Positions 1 to 8,257 of a stretch of DNA of 36,136 nucleotides are shown here, one piece after another. The translations under genes were made by a program, and so were the position numbers. The first letter of the stretch is position 1. Every line of letters starts with the position of its first letter. The notes under the pieces are model-generated. The model did no database searches. It saw only the letters and a program-made list of their open reading frames with translations, and had not been told where the DNA came from. The stretch comes from CAIJNA01 sp964516815 (GTDB lineage Bacteria > Campylobacterota > Campylobacteria > Campylobacterales > Arcobacteraceae). The stretch covers positions 1-36,136 of the forward strand of contig CAZEXK010000016.1 of the NCBI GenBank assembly GCA_964516815.1, written 5' to 3'.

Positions 1-2
1 TT

Positions 3-77
3 TTGTTAGTTTCTAATATTTATATTTTATTAGTAATTCTTAGTGTATTTTTATATACATATTTTATAAAAAAATAA
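3..77 (+). CDS. 3' end of a membrane protein (partial)
   Basis: From base 3 a plus-strand frame is open to a TAA at 75-77 and reads LLVSNIYILLVILSVFLYTY followed by FIKK. That is one hydrophobic helix with a basic tail, the usual end of an inner-membrane protein. The rest of the gene lies outside the window, so the family cannot be named. It converges on the EAL gene that ends at 102, and the hairpin at 82-127 lies between them. It could be a chance open stretch in AT-rich DNA, but the hydrophobic composition and the position of the terminator favour a real gene. Confidence 0.4.
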   Translation: MLVSNIYILLVILSVFLYTYFIKK

Positions 78-81
78 TTTT

Positions 82-127
82 AAAACTACAAGATACATAT
101 ATTATTTATGTGTATCTTCGTAGTTTT
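82..127. terminator. Bidirectional hairpin terminator at the EAL gene 3' end
   Basis: AAAACTAC (82-89) pairs with GTAGTTTT (120-127) and AGATACA (91-97) pairs with TGTATCT (111-117), with a small internal bulge. It spans the stop codon of the minus-strand EAL gene. T-runs follow on both strands, so it could end transcription of both convergent genes. Confidence 0.6.
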
Positions 128-2090
128 TTATAAATTCTGATATTTTATATGATGGCATTGCTGGTGAAAAATAATAACCTTGAATATATTTTATTCTCAT
201 AGTTCTTAATATTTCTACTTGCTCTTTTTGCTCAACACCCTCAGCTACAATTTCAAATCCTAAAGTATCACATAATAGTGCTATTCTAGAACAAATTTCT
301 TTACCTCTATGTTGTTGTATTAGATCTATTAAACTTTTGTCTAATTTTACAGTTGTACATAAAGTATCATTTAATGTATTTAGACTAGTATATCCTGTAC
401 CAAAATCATCAATACTTAGATTAAATCCAGAGTTTATAGTATATTGAATATTTTTCTTTGCATCTTCATTATCTATAAATGCTCGTTCTAATATCTCAAA
501 CTCAACGTTATAAGTTTTAAACATTGCTACTATTTGTTCAACTACATCTGTTTCTTGTAGTGTGTCTGGGTGTAGATTGATACCTATTGTTGGTTTAAAG
601 TTTTCAATATCCCATATTTTAAATTGTTTTTTAATTTCTTTACAAACCCACAAATCAATAATAGGAGCTAGTCCATCGTCTTCTAAGTCTTCTAAGAAAT
701 AAGGTCCTACTACTTTTCCATCTTGAAGTTCTAGTCTTAATAAAGCTTCAAAATTATTACAAATATTATTTTTTATATCTATTTTTGGTTGATAATAAAC
801 TAATAATTTATTTTCGTGCAATAAATTAATAATCTTATTAACTTTAATATTTTTATTTATTAGAGATACTTGTTCATTTTCTTTTTTACTTTTGTGACTA
901 TTTAATTGTATACTTACATCAAGAGAATCAGCAAAATCGATTGTTCGTTTTTCTTTATTTTGTTTTTTAACATATAAGTTTACAAATGGTAAATAAATCA
1001 TCACACTTAATACTAATAATAAAAACTGAATTACCATTGCTAAAAGACTTCCATCAGTCGCAATATAAACATTTAAAAAAGTAGGTATTGCCCAATGTAC
1101 ATCTTGTTGTGCAAATTCTATTAATCCAAATGATAAAAAGAAATATGCAACAAAGAAGTTAATAATTGGAACAAAAATAAATGGTAAAAATAAATATTTA
1201 TTAAAGACTATTGGTAAACCATAAATCAAAATTTCATTAATATTAAAAATTACAAATGGCAATGATATTTTTGAGATTTTATTCCAATGTTCATCTTTAC
1301 CATTTATTAGTATAGCTATAACTAAAGCTAGTCCAGAACCAGCTCCACCAAATACTGTAAATAAATCTCTAAAATTAGTGTTTGTTAAGTTTGGCATTAA
1401 TGATGCATTTAATATACTTGCATCAAAAAACATTATGGAGACATTGTTACCATGAACACCAATAAACCAAAACAAATGCCCAAATAAAATATATAAAGGC
1501 ATAAATATTAGTGGTGAAAGTGATTTTAAAAAATTATTAAGCATATGCACAATTGGCTCCATAATTTCATGAGTTAATATCAATATAGCTAAAGTGATAA
1601 ATATTGTTAGTATTAAAGGAAATGTGTATGTAAATATTTCTCTTAAATCATAATCCATACCATCAAAACGGTTAAATATAGAGAATTGTCTTATTTTACT
1701 TAATATATTTATTGATATATACGGTATTACTAAAGTGTATATAGTAATACTAGTATCTAAAACAAGATTAAATTTATTGTTATTTAATAAAAAAAATATA
1801 TAAATTAGCATTGAACTAATAGCTGACAAAGATATATGTTCATTTTTAACTTTTGCATAATTTGTACTAATTGTAAATAATAATAAAATTGGTAAAATTA
1901 ATTGGAGTGATTTTATTACACTTTCAATAATTTCTGCATAATAATTTACATTATTAAATAAATCAAATACTTGCCTTGTAATTACAAATATAGAAAATAA
2001 AATTACATATGGCAAAAGTTCCATAAATGAATTTTTTAATATACCAATAAAAAGTAAATTATCATTTTTTTTGAAATTTTTATTTTCCAT
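102..2090 (-). CDS. PTS EIIC-like membrane domain fused to EAL c-di-GMP phosphodiesterase (copy 1)
   Basis: 662 residues. Residues 1 to about 375 are multi-pass membrane and resemble the lactose/cellobiose-type PTS EIIC permease: FGGAGSGLAL followed by NINEILIYGLPIVFN, which matches the family NINEP-IFGLP-V signature. After a linker, residues about 420-655 form an EAL domain. The usual catalytic set is visible: E in EALLR, N in INLHP, E in EILERAF, DD in IDDFGTGY, K in VKLDKS, E in AEGVE and Q in QGYYFSP. It is therefore predicted to hydrolyse c-di-GMP. There is no GGDEF domain and no EIIA or EIIB gene in the window, so the EIIC part more likely senses or binds a ligand than carries out phosphotransfer; this is inference. 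The ATG at 2090 has a good AAGGAG ribosome binding site. It lies 80 bp downstream of a tandem paralogue and shares a near-identical 1201-bp segment with it. Confidence 0.85.
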   Translation of the reverse strand: MENKNFKKNDNLLFIGILKNSFMELLPYVILFSIFVITRQVFDLFNNVNYYAEIIESVIKSLQLILPILLLFTISTNYAKVKNEHISLSAISSMLIYIFFLLNNNKFNLVLDTSITIYTLVIPYISINILSKIRQFSIFNRFDGMDYDLREIFTYTFPLILTIFITLAILILTHEIMEPIVHMLNNFLKSLSPLIFMPLYILFGHLFWFIGVHGNNVSIMFFDASILNASLMPNLTNTNFRDLFTVFGGAGSGLALVIAILINGKDEHWNKISKISLPFVIFNINEILIYGLPIVFNKYLFLPFIFVPIINFFVAYFFLSFGLIEFAQQDVHWAIPTFLNVYIATDGSLLAMVIQFLLLVLSVMIYLPFVNLYVKKQNKEKRTIDFADSLDVSIQLNSHKSKKENEQVSLINKNIKVNKIINLLHENKLLVYYQPKIDIKNNICNNFEALLRLELQDGKVVGPYFLEDLEDDGLAPIIDLWVCKEIKKQFKIWDIENFKPTIGINLHPDTLQETDVVEQIVAMFKTYNVEFEILERAFIDNEDAKKNIQYTINSGFNLSIDDFGTGYTSLNTLNDTLCTTVKLDKSLIDLIQQHRGKEICSRIALLCDTLGFEIVAEGVEQKEQVEILRTMRIKYIQGYYFSPAMPSYKISEFIKNYEDTHK
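154..1354. repeat. 1201-bp near-perfect direct repeat, copy A
   Basis: Identical to 2211-3411 except for one base (196 C versus 2253 T), by line-by-line reading. It covers codons about 246-645 of the first EIIC-EAL gene. Identity stops abruptly at both ends: at 1355 the two genes differ by many substitutions, and before 154 the C-terminal tails are unrelated. Confidence 0.95.
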
Positions 2091-2170
2091 TTTTTGCTCC
2101 TTTATGTTTCACAATACCACATTATTTCTTTAATTATCTTTAAAAACTTATAGTTATATTAAACATATTG

Positions 2171-4147
2171 TTATTTAAATTTTTTCGTATAATTTATTAC
2201 TTCAGCTGGAGGCATTGCTGGTGAAAAATAATAACCTTGAATATATTTTATTTTCATAGTTCTTAATATTTCTACTTGCTCTTTTTGCTCAACACCCTCA
2301 GCTACAATTTCAAATCCTAAAGTATCACATAATAGTGCTATTCTAGAACAAATTTCTTTACCTCTATGTTGTTGTATTAGATCTATTAAACTTTTGTCTA
2401 ATTTTACAGTTGTACATAAAGTATCATTTAATGTATTTAGACTAGTATATCCTGTACCAAAATCATCAATACTTAGATTAAATCCAGAGTTTATAGTATA
2501 TTGAATATTTTTCTTTGCATCTTCATTATCTATAAATGCTCGTTCTAATATCTCAAACTCAACGTTATAAGTTTTAAACATTGCTACTATTTGTTCAACT
2601 ACATCTGTTTCTTGTAGTGTGTCTGGGTGTAGATTGATACCTATTGTTGGTTTAAAGTTTTCAATATCCCATATTTTAAATTGTTTTTTAATTTCTTTAC
2701 AAACCCACAAATCAATAATAGGAGCTAGTCCATCGTCTTCTAAGTCTTCTAAGAAATAAGGTCCTACTACTTTTCCATCTTGAAGTTCTAGTCTTAATAA
2801 AGCTTCAAAATTATTACAAATATTATTTTTTATATCTATTTTTGGTTGATAATAAACTAATAATTTATTTTCGTGCAATAAATTAATAATCTTATTAACT
2901 TTAATATTTTTATTTATTAGAGATACTTGTTCATTTTCTTTTTTACTTTTGTGACTATTTAATTGTATACTTACATCAAGAGAATCAGCAAAATCGATTG
3001 TTCGTTTTTCTTTATTTTGTTTTTTAACATATAAGTTTACAAATGGTAAATAAATCATCACACTTAATACTAATAATAAAAACTGAATTACCATTGCTAA
3101 AAGACTTCCATCAGTCGCAATATAAACATTTAAAAAAGTAGGTATTGCCCAATGTACATCTTGTTGTGCAAATTCTATTAATCCAAATGATAAAAAGAAA
3201 TATGCAACAAAGAAGTTAATAATTGGAACAAAAATAAATGGTAAAAATAAATATTTATTAAAGACTATTGGTAAACCATAAATCAAAATTTCATTAATAT
3301 TAAAAATTACAAATGGCAATGATATTTTTGAGATTTTATTCCAATGTTCATCTTTACCATTTATTAGTATAGCTATAACTAAAGCTAGTCCAGAACCAGC
3401 TCCACCAAATATAGTAAATAAATTTAAAAAACTAGTACTTGTTAAATTTGGTAAAATTGATGTACTTAATATACTTAAATCAAAAAACACATCAGCTAAA
3501 TTAGTTCCATTAATACCAATAAACCAAAATAAATGTCCAAATAAAATATATAAAGGTGTGAATAATAAAGAGGGTAATATCCTTATAGCTTCATTTATCA
3601 TAATTGTTATTGGTGATATACTTTCTTGGATTATCACCAATATACTTACAGATAAAAATATTGTTATGATTATAGGAAATGTATATGTAAAGATTTGGCT
3701 TAATTCATAATCCATAGCTCTAAAACTATTAAATATATCAAGTTGTCTAAAGAAGTGTAATAAATTTATTGATAAATATGGAATAAATAATGTATATATT
3801 GTAATTGTATTATCTAATTTAAAAGTATAATCGTTAATAATCAGTAAAAAAAAGATATAAATCATCATAGAACTAATAGCAGATAAAGAAATGTATTCAT
3901 TTTTTAATTTTGCATAATTAGCACTAACTACAAACAATAATAATACAGGTAAAATTATTCGCAAAGATAAAATAACACTTTCTAAAATGTTTGAATAGAT
4001 TTGTAAATTATCAAATAAATCAAATATTTGTTTGCTCATTACACAAATTGAAAATAAAATCATATAAGGTAGTAGCTCAATAAACGAGCTTTTTAAACTA
4101 ACTATAAAATTTTGTATATTATATTTTTTTAAGCTTCTATTTTCCAT
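2171..4147 (-). CDS. PTS EIIC-like membrane domain fused to EAL c-di-GMP phosphodiesterase (copy 2)
   Basis: 658 residues, same architecture as the downstream copy: EIIC-like membrane half with INEILIYGLPIVFN and a C-terminal EAL domain with all catalytic motifs intact (EALLR, INLHP, EILERAF, IDDFGTGY, VKLDKS, AEGVE, QGYYFSP). Residues 1-245 are only roughly half to two-thirds identical to copy 1 by eye, whereas residues 246-645 are identical except for one Lys/Arg change. The two proteins therefore share one output module and one set of last membrane helices but carry different N-terminal membrane segments. The start ATG at 4147 is preceded by AAGGTTG. A TATAAT lies at 4171-4166. Probably co-transcribed with copy 1. 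Confidence 0.85.
   Translation of the reverse strand: MENRSLKKYNIQNFIVSLKSSFIELLPYMILFSICVMSKQIFDLFDNLQIYSNILESVILSLRIILPVLLLFVVSANYAKLKNEYISLSAISSMMIYIFFLLIINDYTFKLDNTITIYTLFIPYLSINLLHFFRQLDIFNSFRAMDYELSQIFTYTFPIIITIFLSVSILVIIQESISPITIMINEAIRILPSLLFTPLYILFGHLFWFIGINGTNLADVFFDLSILSTSILPNLTSTSFLNLFTIFGGAGSGLALVIAILINGKDEHWNKISKISLPFVIFNINEILIYGLPIVFNKYLFLPFIFVPIINFFVAYFFLSFGLIEFAQQDVHWAIPTFLNVYIATDGSLLAMVIQFLLLVLSVMIYLPFVNLYVKKQNKEKRTIDFADSLDVSIQLNSHKSKKENEQVSLINKNIKVNKIINLLHENKLLVYYQPKIDIKNNICNNFEALLRLELQDGKVVGPYFLEDLEDDGLAPIIDLWVCKEIKKQFKIWDIENFKPTIGINLHPDTLQETDVVEQIVAMFKTYNVEFEILERAFIDNEDAKKNIQYTINSGFNLSIDDFGTGYTSLNTLNDTLCTTVKLDKSLIDLIQQHRGKEICSRIALLCDTLGFEIVAEGVEQKEQVEILRTMKIKYIQGYYFSPAMPPAEVINYTKKFK
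2211..3411. repeat. 1201-bp near-perfect direct repeat, copy B
   Basis: Partner of 154-1354, offset by 2057 bp. It differs at a single position (2253). The sharp edges inside otherwise diverged genes indicate recent gene conversion rather than a fresh whole-gene duplication; an assembly artefact is the alternative. Confidence 0.95.
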
Positions 4148-4172
4148 AAATCAACCTTATGTTTCATTATAT
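4145..4172 (-). promoter_or_regulatory. Promoter and leader of EIIC-EAL copy 2
   Basis: On the minus strand TATAAT (4171-4166) is followed by GAAACATAAGGTTG and the ATG. The same arrangement precedes copy 1, with TATTGT in place of TATAAT and then GAAACATAAAGGAG (about 2093-2120). The leader was thus duplicated with the gene, and copy 1 may keep a weak promoter of its own. Confidence 0.45.
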
Positions 4173-4257
4173 CACAAATAGCCTTTTATATTTACAATAA
4201 ACTTATATTTTCTTTAAATATTAGTCTTGTAAAATACAATTTTTATTATTTATTTTA

Positions 4258-4526
4258 CTATCTACTTGGATTAAAATATGATTAAATCCGATATTTTGAG
4301 TGATTGCTTAATGTTATTTGTTATTCGTTCACATGTTTTTAAATCTATATTTTCATTGTCTAAAACTATATTTCGAACTTGGTTTATTTATATGTAAATC
4401 ATTATATTTTATTACATTACTACTGGAATTTAGAATAATTTTATCTGAAATTGTTTTTATATTTTTAAAATAATAAAATAAACTTACGCTTACTTTAATG
4501 TTTGAATAAGTAAAATAAATACCATT
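4258..4526 (-). pseudogene. 3' remnant of a cation diffusion facilitator (FieF-like) gene
   Basis: This stretch follows the PhoH stop on the same strand and has no intact gene. One frame reads NGIYFTYSNIKVSVSLFYYF, then ISDKII, then NVIKYNDLHINKPSSKY. After a one-base slip near 4365-4378 the next frame continues IVLDNENIDLKTCERITNNI, KQSLK and ISDLII, with a possible further slip to FNPSR and a stop at 4258. The order matches the last membrane helix and cytosolic C-terminal domain of CDF metal exporters: a Y--YS--- helix, then V---HDLR, then an acidic strand, an EAH--- -like helix and SDVIIH-DP. No N-terminal part or start is present and at least one frameshift is needed, so it should be inactive. 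The family call comes from motif order recalled from FieF and is moderately sure. Confidence 0.5.
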
Positions 4527-5905
4527 TAAAATATACTTTCAGCCCATTTAGTAATAGGACCTCTTAAAACTTTGTTTAATTTTATGGCATATATATTTAA
4601 GCCTTCTACTTTGTTTTTTGTTGATTTAAGAAGAGTTGTTAATGAGTTTGTGTATTTATTTACATAGAAGTTATCTATTTGTTTATTTGAACCTAAGATT
4701 ATAACTTTACATGATGAATCCAATCTTGATAATACCATTTGCATTGTTTTATTTGACATGTTTTGTGCTTCATCTATGATGACAAATGATTCGCTTAAAG
4801 TTCTACCCCTCATTTCACCTACCCACATAGTTTGTATAGAATAATTTTGTACAGTTTGTTCCACTTTTTGATTTATTTCATCATCACTTGGTGCAATGTA
4901 TTGTTTTTTACTAGTATTTTTTCTTTTGTGTTCACTTCTAGCCATAAATCTCAAAGAATCGAATAAAGGATGATTATAAATTTCAAATTTTTCAGCATAT
5001 CCTGGTAAATAACCAATATCCTCGCCTTTATCCAACGACTCAACAGAATTTCTTATATATATTATTCTTGAAAAAAGCTTTTTTCTTACAAGTTTAACGG
5101 CACTTGAAAGTGCTAATAGCGTTTTACCACTACCTGCTTTTGCTTCACTTATTACTACATCAAAATGCAAATCAAGCATCGCGTTTGAAAAATATAATTG
5201 TTCTTTATTCAAAGGAGTTATTATTTGTTCTCTTAAGCTTAATTCATCAAGAATATCTATTTTTTCATTTTTAATGGCGACTAAGATATGTTGGTCAGAA
5301 TTTTTTACATGAAAATTATAAGCAAAATTATAATGTAAATAATCCTCATCGAAGTCATAAATACTACTTCCTTGTAACTTTTCTATATTCTCAAAATTGA
5401 TTTGAATGTTTTTAACAAATTCTAAAGAAGTATCATCATTTCCATCACCTATTAAAGGAGAAGTATGTAGATTAAGTGACCTAGCTCTTACTCTTGCCAT
5501 AATATCATTTGATAAAAACTCAATATTTTTATCATAATAAGTATTTGCAAAACTAGCTATTTCTAATATCTTTCTATCATTAAATATGTTCAATGATGTA
5601 TTTTGACTCGTAGTTGTATAGATATCCTTAGAAATGATATCTATATTTATATTATTTAATTTTACGCTTACAACTTTATGATTTTGTACTTCTATTGATT
5701 TTATAATTTCTGAATTTTCTAATAATCTTGCAAAATTTCTAGCTTGAAAATTTATTTCATCAAATCCACTTTTTTTTGAATCTATTTCATCAAGTACAGT
5801 TTCAGGTATTATTATATGATTTACTCCATCTTGTGATAATTTAATTAAGTTTGAATAATCTTCAAGTAAAATATTTGTATCTATTACATAATATTTATCA
5901 TACAT
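4526..5905 (-). CDS. PIN domain-PhoH family ATPase
   Basis: 459 residues. Residues 1 to about 150 are a PIN nuclease-like domain: YVIDTNILLED at the start, then PETVLDEID and LSNDIMARVRA. These supply the acidic residues expected of a PIN active site (D9, E40 and D134 by count). Residues about 230-459 are a PhoH-type ATPase with Walker A AGSGKT at 257-262 and Walker B VIIDEAQNMSN at 375-385. This is the YlaK/PhoH2 layout, whose members are thought to couple RNA unwinding to RNA cleavage; the in vivo substrate is unknown. It is the last gene of the kdsD-rluB-DUF502-rarA-hemJ series, one base downstream of hemJ. The start ATG at 5905 is the first in frame and gives a complete PIN strand. Confidence 0.88.
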   Translation of the reverse strand: MYDKYYVIDTNILLEDYSNLIKLSQDGVNHIIIPETVLDEIDSKKSGFDEINFQARNFARLLENSEIIKSIEVQNHKVVSVKLNNINIDIISKDIYTTTSQNTSLNIFNDRKILEIASFANTYYDKNIEFLSNDIMARVRARSLNLHTSPLIGDGNDDTSLEFVKNIQINFENIEKLQGSSIYDFDEDYLHYNFAYNFHVKNSDQHILVAIKNEKIDILDELSLREQIITPLNKEQLYFSNAMLDLHFDVVISEAKAGSGKTLLALSSAVKLVRKKLFSRIIYIRNSVESLDKGEDIGYLPGYAEKFEIYNHPLFDSLRFMARSEHKRKNTSKKQYIAPSDDEINQKVEQTVQNYSIQTMWVGEMRGRTLSESFVIIDEAQNMSNKTMQMVLSRLDSSCKVIILGSNKQIDNFYVNKYTNSLTTLLKSTKNKVEGLNIYAIKLNKVLRGPITKWAESIF

Positions 5906-5906
5906 G

Positions 5907-6413
5907 TTATTTTGCTCTTTTATTAGCTATTATATATATTATAAACGCAAAAAATAAAGTTATTGCAATGCTAAAATATATAGGTATTGATTTAGTTATT
6001 ACAAATACGATTATCAATATAGCACCAAGTGTTGGAACTTCATTATAAGCTCTAAAAAATTGCTCATTTTTATAACATTTATTATTTAAGAATGCTTTTC
6101 TAAAATGATTTAAACTAAGTGTATATAATATCATCAATACAAGTATGATTAACTTTGCAATCATCCAGTTTTCATTTAATAAGGCATCATTTAGATAAAT
6201 CATAATTGCCCCACTAATTATACTAACCCACATAGCAGGATAACCAATAATATTATATATTTTATCTTCTTGAATTTTTACTACATCTACAAAATCTTTT
6301 TTATTTATATTTTGTGCATGATATACAAATAGCCTTGGCATATAAAACAATAATGTCATCCATGACATAACTGCTATGATATGTAAAGCCAAGATTTGAG
6401 AATAATATTCCAT
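5907..6413 (-). CDS. hemJ: Protoporphyrinogen oxidase HemJ
   Basis: 168 residues with four to five membrane helices. The family signature is clear: LHIIAVMSWMTLLFYMPRLF with H11 at the helix start and H32 shortly after, YPAMWVSIISG in the second helix, a lysine-led helix WMIAKLIILV, and NEVPTL near the C-terminus. HemJ carries out the oxygen-independent oxidation of protoporphyrinogen IX to protoporphyrin IX late in haem synthesis, in the inner membrane. Its start shares one base with the end of rarA (6413), so translation is probably coupled. The start is confirmed by the family N-terminus beginning a few residues before the first histidine. Confidence 0.88.
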   Translation of the reverse strand: MEYYSQILALHIIAVMSWMTLLFYMPRLFVYHAQNINKKDFVDVVKIQEDKIYNIIGYPAMWVSIISGAIMIYLNDALLNENWMIAKLIILVLMILYTLSLNHFRKAFLNNKCYKNEQFFRAYNEVPTLGAILIIVFVITKSIPIYFSIAITLFFAFIIYIIANKRAK

Positions 6414-7597
6414 TAAGAACCTTTTATTTTTTTAATCCAATCATCAAGTGTCTTTTCAAATGCAATACCTGATGATGTATAATACTGTAAATCTTCTTTT
6501 AAATACTCTTGGTCTACATATCCCCCAAAATCGTGAGGATATTTATACCCTATGTGTTTATCTTGTAAGTGTATAGGAATATCTAAAATTTTACCACTAC
6601 TTATATCACTTATTGCTTTATTTATTGCTATATAAGAACTATTTGATTTTGGTGATGAAGCTAGATATACAGCACATTGAGATAATAGTATTTTGGCTTC
6701 TGGATAACCTATTTTATTAGCTGCATTTTGTATATTTATTGCCATATTAATTGCATTTGGATTGGCATTTCCAATATCTTCACTAGCACTTATCACAAGT
6801 CTTCTAGTTATAAAATCAACACTTTCCCCTGCTACAATTAATCTTGCCATATAATACAAAGTAGCATTTATATTGCTACCTCTAATTGATTTTATCATAG
6901 CACTTATAATATCATAATGACTTTGCTTTGAACTAACACCATCTCCTATTGCATTTTGTCTTAACTGTTTTAGAACTTCTATATTTATAATGGGATTTAT
7001 TTTATAAGCAAAATCAAGTAAGTTTAATAATGCTCTAGCATCTCCACTAGAAGTCTCTATTAAGTACTTCCTAATTTCTTCATTTATTTGTATTTCAGGT
7101 AGAACACTTAAGGCTTTATTTAGTACATCATTTAAATCATTATAACCATGTACTTTAAATTCAAATAAAAATGACCTTGAACGAATACCTGCTGTTAATG
7201 TAAAATATGGATTTTCAGTACTAGCACCTATTATTATGGCTAAATAATCTTCCATTATAGGTAGTAACACTTCTTGCTGAGTTTTACTTAATCTATGCAC
7301 TTCATCAATAAATAACAAAGGCTTTATTAGTGCATTTTCATATTTTTTGAATATTTTTCTAAAATCTTCAACTTTTACTGATGTTGCGTTAAAATAATAA
7401 AAATCACTTGATATTGTTTTGGCAATTATTTTTGCCAATGTAGTTTTACCAGTTCCTGGTTTGCCATAAAAAAAAAGGTGAGGTATGTCTTTTTTTTGTA
7501 TTAGTTGGTATAAAGCACTTTTCTTACCAACTAAATGTTTTTGACCAATAAATTCATCTAATGTATTTGCTTTTAAAAGTATCGTTAGATTTTGCAT
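6413..7597 (-). CDS. rarA: Replication-associated recombination protein RarA (MgsA)
   Basis: 394 residues, slightly shorter than the usual 430-450 because the N-terminal lead is short. The AAA+ core has Walker A GKPGTGKTT at 45-53, Walker B LLFIDEVHRL at 94-103, and sensor 1 IIGASTENPYFTLT. The C-terminal tetramerisation region carries the family blocks SASEDIGNANPNA, YLASSPKSNSSY and YKYPHDFGGYVDQEYL. RarA acts at stalled replication forks and single-strand/double-strand junctions. It sits between DUF502 (13 bp upstream) and hemJ (1-base overlap). A match to clamp-loader subunits is expected for the AAA+ part, but the C-terminal blocks are specific to RarA. Confidence 0.92.
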   Translation of the reverse strand: MQNLTILLKANTLDEFIGQKHLVGKKSALYQLIQKKDIPHLFFYGKPGTGKTTLAKIIAKTISSDFYYFNATSVKVEDFRKIFKKYENALIKPLLFIDEVHRLSKTQQEVLLPIMEDYLAIIIGASTENPYFTLTAGIRSRSFLFEFKVHGYNDLNDVLNKALSVLPEIQINEEIRKYLIETSSGDARALLNLLDFAYKINPIINIEVLKQLRQNAIGDGVSSKQSHYDIISAMIKSIRGSNINATLYYMARLIVAGESVDFITRRLVISASEDIGNANPNAINMAINIQNAANKIGYPEAKILLSQCAVYLASSPKSNSSYIAINKAISDISSGKILDIPIHLQDKHIGYKYPHDFGGYVDQEYLKEDLQYYTSSGIAFEKTLDDWIKKIKGS

Positions 7598-7609
7598 AAA
7601 ATACTAGTG

Positions 7610-8257
7610 CTATTTATTTAACCATTTTTCTAAAGAAATTAGATCATCTATATTTCTAGGTTCTACTTTTAAAATACTAGTTAAACTTTTAACACCCATA
7701 GATAATAAATACTGTAAGTTATCATCAAACTTTGCTTCTTCTATTATAAATATATTGTCTTTATGTACCTCAAATAGGTATCCTCCATTTGGTATTGGTG
7801 TTTGAGAAAGAGTAACTGTATAATGATCTTTTATTATTGATTCATTTTGTGAATACATAAGCCCTATATTATAGCCCTCATTTGCAAAACCTTTAATAGC
7901 TACAACTAAAACTAATGAGTCATCATCTTTTGATGAATTAAATATACCAATAATATCTTTTATAGTTGAGTATACTGGTATTTTTGCAAATATTTTTTGA
8001 GTCCATGCTGCTAGTCTAGTTTTCATAAACTGACCTAATATATATAACAAGACTAGAAATAGAAAAATAACTAAAATAAACCACAAAAATCGATTACTTT
8101 GAGGATAACCAACTATATTAAATACAATAACAACTAGCATATCTATTTTATCGTATACCCAATTTGTTAGTACTATAATAATTACAATAGGTAAAAGCCA
8201 AAATAAACCTTGAATAACGACTTCAAAAAAATGTTTCATGTTTTTTTTAAATCCCAT
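7610..8257 (-). CDS. DUF502 family inner-membrane protein
   Basis: 215 residues. Two membrane helices, IQGLFWLLPIVIIIVLTNWV near the start and FLWFILVIFLFLVLLYILG after a short loop, are followed by a soluble C-terminal domain with IPVYSTIKDIIG and PIPNGGYLFEV, the blocks typical of DUF502. The function is unknown in the family. Two starts are possible. The ATG at 8257 gives a 22-base overlap with rluB. The ATG at 8239 (residue 7) gives a classic 4-base ATGA overlap with the rluB stop. I kept the longer one because an AAAGAT element is correctly spaced before it, but translational coupling would favour the shorter. Confidence 0.8.
   Translation of the reverse strand: MGFKKNMKHFFEVVIQGLFWLLPIVIIIVLTNWVYDKIDMLVVIVFNIVGYPQSNRFLWFILVIFLFLVLLYILGQFMKTRLAAWTQKIFAKIPVYSTIKDIIGIFNSSKDDDSLVLVVAIKGFANEGYNIGLMYSQNESIIKDHYTVTLSQTPIPNGGYLFEVHKDNIFIIEEAKFDDNLQYLLSMGVKSLTSILKVEPRNIDDLISLEKWLNK

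Noticed and set aside
2104..2114. TGTTTCAC half of a parS-like site before EIIC-EAL copy 1
   Set aside because: The second half is missing; it is part of the duplicated leader of the two EAL genes.
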